Assembly: GCF_029784165.1 (NCBI RefSeq)
Contig: NC_073694.1
Span: 168,296,118-168,360,117, forward strand
DNA: 64,000 bases
Direction: 5' to 3'
Source of the DNA: Wyeomyia smithii
Taxonomy: Eukaryota; Arthropoda; Insecta; Diptera; Culicidae
Below the pieces are notes generated by a model. That model was not told where the DNA came from. It was given only the letters and a program-made list of their open reading frames with translations, and did no database searches. Shown here piece by piece: positions 35,087 to 46,629 of the stretch (positions are counted from its first letter, which is position 1; each line of letters opens with the position of its first letter). Both the position numbers and the translations under genes were made by a program.

Positions 35087-36424
35087 CCCAAGTAACCAGT
35101 AGGCACTAAATTATTGCCCTACAACAATACTATATTTGATTACAGAATTCTGGGTAAGAACTTATTCTGACCTAAATGCTTGTATATATCTGATATAATG
35201 TTAAAAAGGCGAAATAGCGAGCTGATAAAGTGCTGCGGGTGGCAACCATTGATATGCATCACTAATGCTGATTTGGAGCACCCATGAGATTTCTCTTTTC
35301 TGAAGTGTGAGAAACCAACGAAAAAAAAATTATAACCTTAATTATTTGGTGTCTGGAACGAATGCAAAAAAATACTCAGAAGTGATACACACTGTAAAAA
35401 ATCGACACGTTACTGCCAAGTAGATTCCACTTACTTCTGTGCTGATAGATGAAACATTTCGTATCTACGTGAAATACAATTTCACGTAGATACGTTCAGT
35501 TCACAGCACAAATTCAAGTGTCTCACACTTCAGTTTGCCATGTCATGCATACCAAAATCAATCATTTTGCACTCAAATTTCAATGCTTACACACGTCAAA
35601 TGCCAAAACACGTTCAAATACCGTGGATTCCAATTAAAATCGATATGGGTCGACATAGTGGAATGATTAGGTTCGTTTATAGACATACATATGTAAAAAG
35701 CATTAGGGATTAGCGTGCGATTTTTTTTCAGTGCATATGGTTTATTTTGTGCATGTGTTCTTCCTCAACATCGGTTGGAATTCAACAGGGACTTTCTTTC
35801 ATCTTCTGATATTGACGATTCAGAAACCACGAGCCCAGGAGATGTAGATCCTGGATCCAACTCACTAGTTTGCAATATAGACACTATATATATAGACCTG
35901 CGGACTAAATTGCAGCGAGCCAAAATAACTGTCAAGCGTGCGAGCAGAAAAAATTTGTATCAAACAAATAACAAGAATATAAAAAACCAGCGATTCCAGT
36001 GCTGCTGTCATTCACTACGCAGGTCTATATATAGTGTCTATAGTTTGAAATTGTTTTGTATTGAGTATTTCGAAAAGTTTCATGCTTTCATATACCCGAA
36101 CTTTGCGTCGAAAATTCCCACTCCTTAAAGTTTTTTTTTTTTCATTTACGTGGAGTATCCATGTTCCGTCTATTTTTAATTGAACACTCGATATCGCTCG
36201 TTATTGGCACCTACGAAAAAAAATGTAATGCGTCTTCTATATGCATTTAAAACACTACACCGTAGCACTTGCGGTAGCCCTTTAAGCGCATATTTTGCTC
36301 TCAGTAAAGATAGTTTAGCATAAAGCCCTGAACATTAAGTAGCATTATATGAAGCTATTTGATATTAACGAGGCTGAATTAGTACTAATAAAATGCTATC
36401 TCCTAACGCTTATGGTTACTTGGG
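35087..36424. mobile_element. Possible 1.3-kb element with CCCAAGTAACCA inverted ends
   Basis: CCCAAGTAACCA at 35087-35098 is exactly inverted at 36413-36424. The inner sequence is AT-rich, with further palindromes (for example TTTCGTATCTACGTGAAAT against ATTTCACGTAGATACG near 35456-35493). No transposase and no clear duplication, so the span is tentative. Confidence 0.4.
35876..36042. mobile_element. Small MITE, 167 bp, with ~24-bp inverted ends
   Basis: TATAGACACTATATATATAG plus ACCTGCG at the left matches the inverse of the right end (CGCAGGTCTATATATAGTGT plus CTATA), with a 2-base length difference in the TA run. It lies inside the larger inverted pair at 35087-36424. It creates the open frame at 35715-36128, which is not called. 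Confidence 0.65.
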
Positions 36425-37369
36425 TTGTGGCTGTCAAACTCCATACATTTTTCATCTACCACTCATTCTTCGCATTTTTCACTTTGCCATAAAACAACTA
36501 AAATAGAGTAAATGTCCTATAATTTTCAGTAGACTTATTACCGAATAAATATCCCTACAGATGAAAAAACAAGAACTCAACGTTTTATTTAACGTTTTAC
36601 AAAATATTTTGGTTTGTTTTTACGTAAAATAATAAATTTCATAAGCTTTTAGTAATAATCATGCTAGCGTACTTCGATTATTAAACTTGCGCTTCTCATG
36701 ATTTAAGGCTTTGGTTACAATTTCGAACACACTTCATCACGGTCGAACTCAAAACACTGAAAAAACTTTTATACAACGGCAAATTGAAAAAAACACCGAC
36801 TCGAAAAATTAGTCTGTAATATTTGCACATTCAGTATTCCTTCGTTTGAGTCATGCATGCGTTGCAGCAAGAAGATAGTTACACGCTATCAGAAAACGAC
36901 GCATGTGCGTGTTCTCTGTTTTGAGTGTAGTATTCGTTTCTCCCTCCCAGGTTTTCGTAAGCATTTGAAATGAAATATTGACGCCGTGATGAATTTATGA
37001 TTTGTTGGCCAAATTTATAGTCCCCTGGATTTATCATTGACGCGAGGGAAGCATTACCACTTACGGTTAATGACGGTTTCAAGTTTTTACACATCTTTGA
37101 AAAAAAGATGAATGTCTGTTCTCTGTGCTAGCACTAGCAGTGACAGAAATGTTTATTTAGCATTGAAACCCCCCGATGCAAAACCCTTTGTCAAAAACCT
37201 GGCAACATTGCTGAAAATGATTGTTGAAAAGTGATGATGATAAACTGAACTGAAAAATGAGAAGTGTGGTCTCTGGTTTGCCTTCTGCTGTTTGCTGCCT
37301 GCTTTGCTTATAAGTTTTGGTTTCTATTTCAAGGAAATAAAACTTTGAACAGCGTTGCTGTGTAATAAA
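36425..37369. other. Upstream region of Rrp6
   Basis: Contains the presumed promoter and 5' UTR of the exosome gene; no TATA box is obvious near 37250-37369. No other gene is recognised. Confidence 0.35.
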
Positions 37370-40300
37370 ATGAAACAGGAAAAAACTACCGCTTCAGCGG
37401 ATAATACCAATGCCGTGAGTAGCTCGCGACCAATGCCACAGATTGACTCCAGTCCAATCAGGAAGTACACCGATGTAAGTTTCATACTATTGAATAGAAC
37501 CATTTGTTTAACCGTTCTTCTCTCCAGGATGGTCAAAAGCTCATGTTAAACGCAATGAAGGCCGCCTTAGCGCTTCCAGCGGGTAAATCGAGAGATCTGT
37601 ATTCGACTCATCCGGCTTTCGTACGAATCATGGATCGACAGGCCGACCGAATATTGCACTCAATTTCGGACGTATTGAAAATGCACGGAATCAAAGGTAA
37701 CATTTTGATGCGTGACTGTGAAGAAAAATTCGAACTAATGCAGGAGTTTAACGATTCAATTCTGGAGCGGATAAACTCTAACTTAGATGAACTAGCAGGA
37801 ATCAAGAAAAAACACGAAACCGTCTTGGTACAAAGTGAGATTCAGTTGCCAGCAGAACCACGGCATCGTGTGAGCGGCTCGTGGAACAATGCTAACAGTG
37901 GTAGTAACAAAACTGCTCCAGCTTCGGCTGTAAAAGCTACATTGATAACCGCAACCAACATTGCTAGACCACAGGTTAACTTTAAAGTCCCAGTTGATAA
38001 TGCGGCGTTGAATCCATTTGTCCCGAAAATAAACGACAAACCAAACTCCTTGAAACCACTGGCTGTATTGCCAGAATATGATGAAGCAGGTAACGTGATC
38101 AGCTATCTGCATCCATACGAGTTTGAACTGGACCGATTCGAACCTGCCAAAGAAACGTTCAAATTTATCAAGCCGGAAAAACCCAAGTTACTAGAGGATA
38201 CACCACTGGATATCATTGACAAAAGTGAGCAGGTACCAGTGCTTCTGAAAGAACTGAAACAAAGTAAGCAGTTGGCCATCGATCTGGAACATCACTCCTA
38301 TCGAACTTACCAGGGGTTTACATGTCTGATGCAAATATCCACTCGCAAGAAGGATTACATTGTCGATACGTTGGCACTTCGAGAGGATTTGCAGGTGCTG
38401 AATGAAGTGTTTACAGACCGGAAAGTGCTCAAAGTACTACACGGAGCCATTAGTGATATTGAATGGCTGCAGCGGGATCTTGGACTGTACATTGTTGATA
38501 TGTTTGATACGGCAGAAGCCGCTAAGGTAGGTTAAATACTTTTCGGATTGTCAGTCTAAAGATTATTTTTATTGGTGACAGGTTTTGGAATTTTCACGAA
38601 TAGGATTGCAGTTTTTACTGAAGCATTACTGCAATATCGAAACGGATAAAGCTTACCAATTAGCCGATTGGCGCATTAGACCGCTCCCGGAGAATTTTAT
38701 TCATTATGCCAGAAAGGATACCCACTATCTGTTGTACATTTACGACTGTATGCACAACGAACTAATCGAAAAAGGGGCCAGTTTTTTGCAGACCGTGTAT
38801 AATAAATCGACCTTTCTGTGTAAACAGCGTTACGTGAAGCCAATTATAAACGAAGACACTATTATGAACGTCTATCGCCGCTCAAAGTATGTATTCGATC
38901 AACGTCAAATGTACGCATTCCGAGAGATTTCATACTGGCGTGACCGGACGGCCCGCGTGGAAGATGAATCTCCGGGATACGTATTGCCGTGGCACATGGC
39001 GCTGGATATCGCTTCAAAATTACCCCGTGAAATGCAGGGTATAATCGCATGTTGCACCCCGGTGCCATCGTTGGTTAGGCAGCATCTGCACACGCTGCAC
39101 CAGATAATACTGAAAGCCCGGGAAATTCCTCTGAACAAATCCATCCCGCAGGGGATCGAACAGCAGAAGGATACTCGCCACAAGATGCAGTCCACGTTCG
39201 ATATCAGTAATCCACTGTTTTGTCCACATGATAACAGCCAGATTGCTCATACGGAAACCAACCTGCCAACGCTGCTGGATTCGAAAGTGAAGGTGTTATG
39301 CGAGAAGTTGGCAGGAAAATTGTTAAAGCCTCAACCAGACGCTGGAGTCTTTGCCGAAGCGAAAACGGTATTGATACCGATTAGCACAAATGATTGTTTG
39401 CATTTAACGAGTCTTTTTTTCTGTTGACAGAGAACGCTTGACGACAAAGGAAGATTGATTGTAGATAATGAAACCATGAATGATGATAAAATTGTAAAAT
39501 TTATTGAACTGCACTATCAGAAAAAGGTAAATTAAAACTATAGATTGTGTTCACATAGTTAATATTTTCTTTTTCTTTTTTATCAAATGCAGCCTGAGGA
39601 CAGTAATCAAAATATAACTGAAATACAATCTCTGTCATACCTGGATCGTAAGTTCAACACTCCCTACGAACGGCACATCGAGGCATGCCGCGACCGTCAA
39701 CAGAATAAGGAACCGGAACCCATTTCGCAAAAATCTCTAGCTCCCATCAAAAAGGAACCCGAACTGGAACAGATTGAAGAGCCTGTTGTTATCAAAAAAG
39801 AATCTAAGCCACAGAAAACCAGAGCTGTGCCGTTAAAAGTGTTGAAACGACGGGAGCAGTGTGAAGCAAAACGGAAACGGGCAGAGACAGTAGAAGCTGA
39901 GGACAAAATCAATTTCAACAGCTGTGAGCCACCGATGAAAAAGGAAAAGACCACTCAAAGACAGTCCAAGGGTGAATATCCGATGCAAATCAACCCACGA
40001 GCAGAGAAATCCAGTGATGACGACCAGGAAGAAAACGACGTTGCAAACCGCAGTCAAAATGAAACCAACGCGAGCTTCGGACCGGGAGGAAAGAAGGGAA
40101 AAAACAGAAAAAAGAAGTTCAACAAACAGCAAGCCGGCCGACGGAATTCTACCGCGAGACAGAACTCAAACAAACCGATTGAGTTCGATTGTACAAAGAT
40201 TGACTATTCTCGCTTCCAAGGTGGTTCGAAGCCCCTGCAGCAGCATCGCAAGGGAAAACACGGCAAGTTTGCACGCGGGCTGCCCGGATCGACCGAGGAG

Positions 40301-40438
40301 TCTGGTCCGCAGGGTGAAGGGTCCAGTAGTTCTTCAGGTTTCCGTAAAAACCTTCACCCCAACAGTAGATTAGCCAAAGGCGTCAAAAAAACACAGCAAA
40401 TGTTTAATTTCAGTAGCAATGTTTTGAAAAAGAAGTAA
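37370..40438 (+). CDS. Rrp6: Exosome component 10 / Rrp6, nuclear 3'-5' exoribonuclease
   Basis: Exons 37370-37474, 37528-38526, 38582-39367, 39431-39526 and 39593-40438 join in frame to 943 aa, all with GT-AG borders. Residues ~36-130 resemble the PMC2NT domain that binds the Rrp47/C1D cofactor. The DEDDy exonuclease follows: D287 and E289 (AIDLEHHSYRTYQGF), D345 (HGAISDIEWLQ), Y410 and D414 (HYARKDTHYLLYIYD), so all catalytic residues are present. An HRDC domain spans about 465-550 (YWRDRTARVEDESPGYVLPW, VRQHLHTLHQIILKA). The C-terminus is long, charged and Lys-rich, like the exosome-binding tail. It trims and degrades rRNA, snoRNA and aberrant nuclear RNAs. ATG 37370 is the first in-frame ATG; the frame extends upstream only with non-ATG codons. 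Confidence 0.93.
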
Positions 40439-40572
40439 TTTTTTGTATCCAGCTGCTTTGTACATTTGTGTGCATTATTAGCATAGAAAATCAAGAAATT
40501 ATATAGATATTTTTATGTGAAACACGTGGCGATCCTTCCTGTACTGAACTTAAAATATAACTTTCCTTGTGT
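40439..40572. other. Shared 3' region of convergent genes
   Basis: Only 134 bp separate the Rrp6 stop from the EME1 stop on the other strand, so both 3' UTRs and poly(A) signals must fit or overlap here. Confidence 0.6.
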
Positions 40573-41487
40573 TCAGATCTCCTGCTTCGGATCGACACTG
40601 CCATATAAGCGGTAAATCTTTTTGCTTAACTCCGGTCCGATACGGCGTATCGATGAAGTAATAGGTCCTGCAGCTCTCCGGATTGGGATGTCAGCCAGCA
40701 AGTTAGGGGCGTCAGTTGCAAAGCGAAAAGCTTCGATCAGCTGCTTCAAGCTTGGATAAACACTAATGATTGCTTCTGCTACTTCCAGGGTGACTGATGG
40801 AATTTTTATCAGCTGGTTCTGATACAGCTGATGTAACCCAGCCGTGCCCTCGACACGGACGCAGCCTTTTTTCTCATTTCCAAGGTACAACTGCTCTCCG
40901 CTGTACTTTTCCTGTTGCTGCTGCTTATACGGTAGTTCTGCCAAACTTTTTCCCAATTGGGCTACATAATTACCAACCTCCTCTGCCGTTTCCAGCAGCT
41001 GATGCGAGCATTCCGCAAACAGTTGCAATTCCGTTAATGCCATTTCGGTTTCATTACGACCAACGCAGCCACGATTCTGGCGACAGTAGCTAACCAGTCC
41101 GTATACTAGTAGGGAAATAGTTTTATTCGGATATAATTGTTGCAAGTTTTCGATGCACGACCGCAGATTGCGCTCTTTGATATGATGCACGAGATCTTGT
41201 CCCAGCATAAGGTGAATCAGAAAGTTTTGATCGGTGGTTTTAGGGCTCAGTGTTCCCGGTTGGGTTAGCGTTTGTTGGTTGGTACGATAGAATGTGATGA
41301 TTCGTGTAGCCAGCTGTTGTTTAATTTCGTACTTCAGGTTCAGCTCGGACAGCTTGGCGAGGACATCCGTTCCGTAAGGGTTTTGCAAGAAGTCCGGATC
41401 AATGACAGCGTGTAAAAACTGAAACGAATCGAACAGGAGAGGATTATTAGATAGTTGAGATGTGTAATTCATTCTCAGTGGGTTCAT
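40573..41487 (-). CDS. mms4: EME1/Mms4, non-catalytic partner of the MUS81 structure-specific endonuclease
   Basis: A single-exon frame of 304 aa, starting at the ATG at 41487 (MNPLRMNYTSQLS). The N-terminal two-thirds is ERCC4-like (FLHAVIDPDFLQNPYG near the start, ITFYR, DQNFLIHLMLGQDLVHHI). The C-terminus is a tandem helix-hairpin-helix region (IPSVTLEVAEAIISVYPS, LLADIPIRRAAGP, SSIRRIGPELSKKIYRLYG), the signature end of EME1 proteins. No GDERK...ERK nuclease motif is seen, as expected for the inactive subunit. With MUS81 it cleaves Holliday-junction and replication-fork structures in the nucleus. It is much shorter than vertebrate EME1 because it lacks the long disordered N-terminus; an unseen upstream exon cannot be ruled out. 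Confidence 0.85.
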   Translation of the reverse strand: MNPLRMNYTSQLSNNPLLFDSFQFLHAVIDPDFLQNPYGTDVLAKLSELNLKYEIKQQLATRIITFYRTNQQTLTQPGTLSPKTTDQNFLIHLMLGQDLVHHIKERNLRSCIENLQQLYPNKTISLLVYGLVSYCRQNRGCVGRNETEMALTELQLFAECSHQLLETAEEVGNYVAQLGKSLAELPYKQQQQEKYSGEQLYLGNEKKGCVRVEGTAGLHQLYQNQLIKIPSVTLEVAEAIISVYPSLKQLIEAFRFATDAPNLLADIPIRRAAGPITSSIRRIGPELSKKIYRLYGSVDPKQEI

Positions 41488-42146
41488 GTTCACTGCATAC
41501 TTAAGGAAAATTTCGTTTTTGTTACCGCTAAAATTTTTGAATTATGGAGAATTAAAGCCTATTTTGGACTAGCAAAAGTCTAGTTGGAACAGTTCTCTGG
41601 TAATATTGTATCATATTAGTAAGAAACAATGGATATAACACAACGTACATATACATAATTCAAAGTTTACTAAAATATGATCTAAGCTTAGCTTGCAGCT
41701 TTTAAATTATCTAATTCGACTTTGACAATAAGGAACAGCTTTGCGATTTAAAAAATGTAAACACTTGAGAAAACAATAAACACTTGAGAAAGTGACAATA
41801 GTCGTCTGAAAATAAAATTCATCAGGACGCTAACAGGCAATATTCAAGAAATGAAGTTTAAATTTGATAAATACCTTGGATTCACAAAAAAGGATTGCAT
41901 ACACTCGTGTAAACAGGGCTTTAAGAGTCGAAAAATGAATAGTCATCGAATCAAAGTTCATAGCAATGAATGCTGTGTATGCATCCGGTTTTGAGATATT
42001 TCAAATTCAGATGTGTTAAAACTATTATTCTAAGCATATACGACGTAAAAAAAATTGAAAAAAAGATATCCCCGCTTTTTTCAAATGTTATGTTACTGTA
42101 TTTTACGCTTTGTCAGACTTCAATTTGTATTCTTTCCCTAAGGCTT
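41488..42146. other. Upstream region of EME1
   Basis: AT-rich and non-coding; presumed promoter of the minus-strand gene. No clear TATA or other element picked out. Confidence 0.35.
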
Positions 42147-42534
42147 CATCATGATGTATAAAAACATGGTGTAACGATATGTCAAAAGCAGAAACGGCCA
42201 TACCAGTGGCATAGCGTGACTGCGATTTGATGGCACAGTTCATATCAACATGTCGTCGGCACAACTCAAAAATCATAGTTTCAAGAAAAACGCGTTTGAA
42301 AATTTGCGTCGAAATTTTTTTTTCGATTTTCAAGAAAACTTTTAAGTTTAAGATTACCAATCCTCATTTAACACTTTTGGGTCTATTATGCACATATTAT
42401 GAGCACTTTGTCCAAGTTGAAACCCTATTTTTACTAACTTTATGGCGAAATTTCGATTTGTGCAGCAAAGGCACTTCTACTCATAACTCTGGATTTTTTG
42501 GGAATTTGAAACGGGGTTTCGTGGGATGAAACTT
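42147..42534. repeat. Older repeat that served as target for the non-LTR element (left part)
   Basis: 42147-42200 matches, inverted, the region at 29780-29820 (CATCATGATGTATAAAAACA onward). CGGCACAACTCAAAA at 42257-42271 is inverted at 47987-48001 (TTTTGAGTTGTGCC) across the non-LTR insertion. With the insertion removed these would be ~300 bp apart, suggesting an older inverted-repeat element. The last 12 bases (42523-42534, GGGATGAAACTT) are the target-site duplication. Confidence 0.5.
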
Positions 42535-42736
42535 CATTCGGTTTTTTCCCGCCAAGGCGAAAGGTCAAGTTTTCACCTGTGCTTTACGAGGAAAAATATT
42601 AAGGATTTCTTTCGACTTTTTCAGAGACAAACTTGGAATTGTGGAAAGCGGCTACCAAATATTCATACAGAAGTGCGAGGAGAAATTATTTTGGACAGGA
42701 AACCTTTGAAACCAGCAACTGCGAGTACAAAGGAAA

Positions 42737-44110
42737 ATGGATGGGGCTGAAGGGCTTCCGAGCCCGACAGATCCTGGAAAAATGGACGCTCAGACTACGA
42801 AGGAAAACGCGCCAAAACTGAACAACTCTAAGGAATCGTTTTTATATACAATTCGAGATGAAGCACCATATCGAGTAATTGTCGAATGCTTAAACGAGAC
42901 GAAAATCAATAAATTTTCGCTCGGATCAGCGATTCGAAAAATGGAAAAGTATCGGAACCACGTTATCGACCTGAAATACCTTGGACGGAACAAAATAATA
43001 GTTTTTTTGAACAGCTATACAAAAGCGAATCTTTTTGTTGAGGACAAAAAGCTGGAAAAGCTTGGATACAAAGCGTATGTACCGCGACATTTGTGTTGCG
43101 TAACTGGAGTCCTCGCGGGGATTCCAACGCATATTGATATTCGTGAAATAAAGGCGGAAATTGAATGCGACTGCCAGGTTGTAGACGTTTATCGTTTAAA
43201 CCGATTCAGAAACGGAATAAAGGAACCGACAACCCGAGTAAGTGTAACATTTCGCGCTAACCAGCTACCAGAAATGGTTAAATTATTCTGCTGCACTAAC
43301 AAGGTGCGACCTTTCGTGCAAAAAGTCTTGTTTTGCGAAAAATGTCATCGTTTCAATCATAAAACGGATAACTGCAAAGGTAAACAACGGTGCTCAAGAT
43401 GTTCGCAGATACACGACGAAAAGGACGAAATCTGCACAAACCCTGTGAAGTGCCTGTACTGCAAATCTTCGGACCATAAAACTACTGATGTAACATGTCC
43501 GGAACGACAAAAGCAAAAAACGATTAAAACAATAATGGCAAAACGAAGCTTAACATTTGTGGAAGCACGAGAGTTTGTCGCACCTGTTCTAACCAGCAAC
43601 GTGTATGAAGCCCTTGCTGAGAGTGCAACAGACCCCACCCCAGCAGAAAGCTTCGCTTTTATGGCGGCAAATAAACATATTAAGAAACCGATCCAGGTAA
43701 CAGGTACTATTCCGAAACGTAAAATTGAAATCCGGGAGAGAAATGGCAATGGACGTGTACAAACGGAACAAAGTTACAGTAGACGAAATTTGGAGCTAAT
43801 CACTGAAAAACGGAGCAAAATCGATGAATTTAGGAGTAAACAGGATCAGGCGGAAATGGATAACACGGAGCAAGCAAATGGATGGTTTAACCCGCACAAA
43901 GTGAGCGAAGCAGAACGATGGAATACCACCATGGCAGGAGCTGTGAAGGCAGCTACAGATACAGCGAACCGTAATACCCAAGGAGCACTGATGGGTTTCT
44001 ACAGTGATATAATCCAGGAAAGCGAAATTTCATCTTGGACTGGAAAGCAAAAGCAATTGATGAAGGGAGTATTGAAAAAACACTTTAAATTAGATGATAT
44101 TATTTTTTAA
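42737..44110 (+). CDS. Non-LTR retrotransposon ORF1 protein (Gag-like, zinc knuckles)
   Basis: 457 aa, intact. Residues ~50-190 resemble an RRM/PRE_C2HC-like nucleic-acid-binding fold of Gag-like ORF1 proteins (YRVIVECLNETKINKFSLGS). Three Cys/His knuckles follow: CEKCHRFNHKTDNC, CSRCSQIHDEKDEIC and CLYCKSSDHKTTDVTC, at about residues 200-255. The C-terminal third is polar. It is expected to bind element RNA and form the ribonucleoprotein that returns to the nucleus. ATG 42737 gives the longest frame; a second ATG 16 codons later is possible. It ends 20 bp before ORF2, which lies in a different frame. Confidence 0.9.
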   Translation: MDGAEGLPSPTDPGKMDAQTTKENAPKLNNSKESFLYTIRDEAPYRVIVECLNETKINKFSLGSAIRKMEKYRNHVIDLKYLGRNKIIVFLNSYTKANLFVEDKKLEKLGYKAYVPRHLCCVTGVLAGIPTHIDIREIKAEIECDCQVVDVYRLNRFRNGIKEPTTRVSVTFRANQLPEMVKLFCCTNKVRPFVQKVLFCEKCHRFNHKTDNCKGKQRCSRCSQIHDEKDEICTNPVKCLYCKSSDHKTTDVTCPERQKQKTIKTIMAKRSLTFVEAREFVAPVLTSNVYEALAESATDPTPAESFAFMAANKHIKKPIQVTGTIPKRKIEIRERNGNGRVQTEQSYSRRNLELITEKRSKIDEFRSKQDQAEMDNTEQANGWFNPHKVSEAERWNTTMAGAVKAATDTANRNTQGALMGFYSDIIQESEISSWTGKQKQLMKGVLKKHFKLDDIIF

Positions 44111-44130
44111 TTCTATTTTTTTTTTTCTTA

Positions 44131-46629
44131 ATGGATAGTTTCAACATATTACAACTGAATATACAAAGCCTATTGAAAAACAAGGATGAATTACAAAGAA
44201 TATTACTCGAAAATAACTATTCAGCAGCATTTTTATCTGAAACTTGGACTAAATACGAATTGGAACAAACGAGTAAGTACAACATATCGCGATACCACAA
44301 AATTTTAAACTCGCGAAACGACAATTACGGAGGAGCAGGAATTCTTTTGCACCAAGACTGGAGTTATACAGTCGTAAATTTTAATGGTATATCAGATTCA
44401 ACACAGGTTACTGGAATCAAAGTTGTTAAATTAAATTTAATATTGGTTGCATTGTACATTAAACCAACAATATCAGCACATGAGCTAGAAGATGATTTAA
44501 CGAAAGTTTTTGAGGCTGTTAAAATGTATAAAAAAGTTATTATTGGCGGTGATTGGAATGGTCACCACTACGCTTGGGGAAACGATTATCGTGACATAAA
44601 GGGAGACATAATAATGGATAAAATTAACCATTACAATGTTCTTATACTTAACGATGGATCAAAAACTTTTATTCCAATAGAACTTAACAAACAATCATCG
44701 GCAATTGACATAACATTAGCTTCTAGTGATATTTTTAATGATTTGAAATGGGAAACATTAGACTTAAGTATTGGTAGTCATCATATAGCAATACAAATTA
44801 GTTTAATCTCTCACTGTAAAGAGTACTCGAAAAACAAATATACCTTTAACTACAAAAAAATCACAGAAGAGATAAAAAAACTTAATTTAGCTAACATTAA
44901 TGATATCATAGATTTTCAGAAGATGGTCGAAAAAATTTATAAACAAAACAAAATTAAAAATAAATATATACCTAAATTTTGGTGGTCAGATAGAGTTGAA
45001 CAGGCATGGCAAAATAAAAAAACGGCAAGAACAGATTTTAACAAATTATCAAACACTGAAAATTTAATTAATTACAAAAGAGCGCATGCAATTTTTAATA
45101 AATTAAAAAGGGAAGAAATGAAAGCAAAATTTATGGAATTTTTAACCAATATCGATCCCTCACTAAGCTCAAAAGAACTTTGGAATAGAATAAACAAAAT
45201 AACGGGAAAACGTAGAAAACAAACTAATAACATTATTTATGATGATGAGTGTTTGGCCGAAAGCTTTTTGACTAAGCACTTTGGCAGAAACGATTTTCGG
45301 CTTTTAGAATCCAACTATAATTATATAAACTACGATTTAATGGACTTGGAAAGATTTGAACACATATTAAATAAAAAGAAAAATTCATCCCCAGGGGAAG
45401 ATAAAATTACTTACGATATGCTGCGCTCTTTAAGTTTTAAATCAAAACAGGCAATAGTTAAAGAAATAAATAAATATTGGAGAAACGGTTACCTTCCAAT
45501 GTCCTTGAAAACAATTAATGTTGTAGCTATACCTAAACCGGGCAAAGACCAGTCAACAATTAAAGGGAAACGACCAATATCTTTAATTCCAACAATCACC
45601 AAAACGATAAATTCTGAAGTACTGTCAAGATTGCAAACCTTTGTAACAGATAATAATATTCTACCGAATACTTCTTTTGGTTTCCGTAAAAATAACTCAA
45701 CAACAACTTGTAGCAACTATCTAATTAACAAACTTAAGCAAAATAAAAGACAGGGTTTCATATCCGCTACTATCTTCCTAGATCTTTCGAATGCATTTAA
45801 TTCCATCGATGTAGATATATTAGAGCAAATAATGATTGATTATTCCTTTCCATATGAAATAATAACATGGATTACAAATTTTTTACAAAACAGAAGAATA
45901 ACTTTCAAGACTAGAGGAAAAACACTTGAGCGTATTGTTAGTAATGGCCTTCCGCAAGGTGATGTTATGTCACCTACTTTATTCAACATATATACAGCAC
46001 ACTTACATAATTTTTTGGATGAAGACATTCAGTTAATTCAATTTGCAGATGAGTTTGCAGTTACAGTTCGAGGGAAAAATTTACAAGAAATAGAGCGAAA
46101 AGCTCAAATAATCATGAATAAACTAATTTTAAATATGAAACAATTGAAATTTCACATAAACGCTGAGAAAACTAAAGTTATATTATTTCAAAATAGTAAT
46201 AACATTCTTAATATAACAATTGATAATAGTTTAATAGAAACAGTTCGTCATTACTTTCATTTAGGAATTATTCTGGACAGGTTTTTGAGTTTTGGATCAC
46301 ACATTAAAGAAATTAAAAGAAAAGTAACTGATAGGTTAAATATGATCAAAGTATTATCTGGTATCAAAAATGGCAGTCACCCTCAAGTTTTGATTAACGT
46401 ATATAACTCTTTAATTAACAGTGTTGTAGGATATGGTGCCTCTTTATTTAACAATACAGGAAAACTAAATATAAAATCACTTCAAACAATCTCAAATGCT
46501 TGCATAAGACATGTGACTGGCTGTAGTCGCACCACCCCATTAAACACATTAATGGCAATAAGTAGTCAAATACCGATACACATGCAACACAAACAAAATA
46601 CGGTGAAAGAAATAGCTAGATACTTTTAA
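44131..46629 (+). CDS. Non-LTR retrotransposon ORF2: AP endonuclease and reverse transcriptase
   Basis: 832 aa from the ATG at 44131 to a TAA at 46627. Endonuclease landmarks are complete: LQLNIQSLL, FLSETW, GGDWNGHHYAWG, SAIDITLAS and GSHHIAI. The RT has SSPGEDKITYDMLR, VVAIPKPGKD, KRPISLIPTITK, SFGFRKNNSTTT, ATIFLDLSNAFNSID and NGLPQGDVMSPTLFNIY. The active-site box reads FADE (46043-46054) where FADD or YADD is expected: the second metal-binding Asp is Glu. The stop comes after the thumb region (YGASLFNNTGKLN, CIRHVTGCSRTTPLNTL); downstream sequence stays open in the same frame except for a second TAA at 46690. The parent ORF2 probably ran on into the RNase H region. Confidence 0.9.
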   Translation: MDSFNILQLNIQSLLKNKDELQRILLENNYSAAFLSETWTKYELEQTSKYNISRYHKILNSRNDNYGGAGILLHQDWSYTVVNFNGISDSTQVTGIKVVKLNLILVALYIKPTISAHELEDDLTKVFEAVKMYKKVIIGGDWNGHHYAWGNDYRDIKGDIIMDKINHYNVLILNDGSKTFIPIELNKQSSAIDITLASSDIFNDLKWETLDLSIGSHHIAIQISLISHCKEYSKNKYTFNYKKITEEIKKLNLANINDIIDFQKMVEKIYKQNKIKNKYIPKFWWSDRVEQAWQNKKTARTDFNKLSNTENLINYKRAHAIFNKLKREEMKAKFMEFLTNIDPSLSSKELWNRINKITGKRRKQTNNIIYDDECLAESFLTKHFGRNDFRLLESNYNYINYDLMDLERFEHILNKKKNSSPGEDKITYDMLRSLSFKSKQAIVKEINKYWRNGYLPMSLKTINVVAIPKPGKDQSTIKGKRPISLIPTITKTINSEVLSRLQTFVTDNNILPNTSFGFRKNNSTTTCSNYLINKLKQNKRQGFISATIFLDLSNAFNSIDVDILEQIMIDYSFPYEIITWITNFLQNRRITFKTRGKTLERIVSNGLPQGDVMSPTLFNIYTAHLHNFLDEDIQLIQFADEFAVTVRGKNLQEIERKAQIIMNKLILNMKQLKFHINAEKTKVILFQNSNNILNITIDNSLIETVRHYFHLGIILDRFLSFGSHIKEIKRKVTDRLNMIKVLSGIKNGSHPQVLINVYNSLINSVVGYGASLFNNTGKLNIKSLQTISNACIRHVTGCSRTTPLNTLMAISSQIPIHMQHKQNTVKEIARYF

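Noticed and set aside
35715..36128. 137-codon plus-strand frame
   Set aside because: Runs through both ends of a MITE; no domain.
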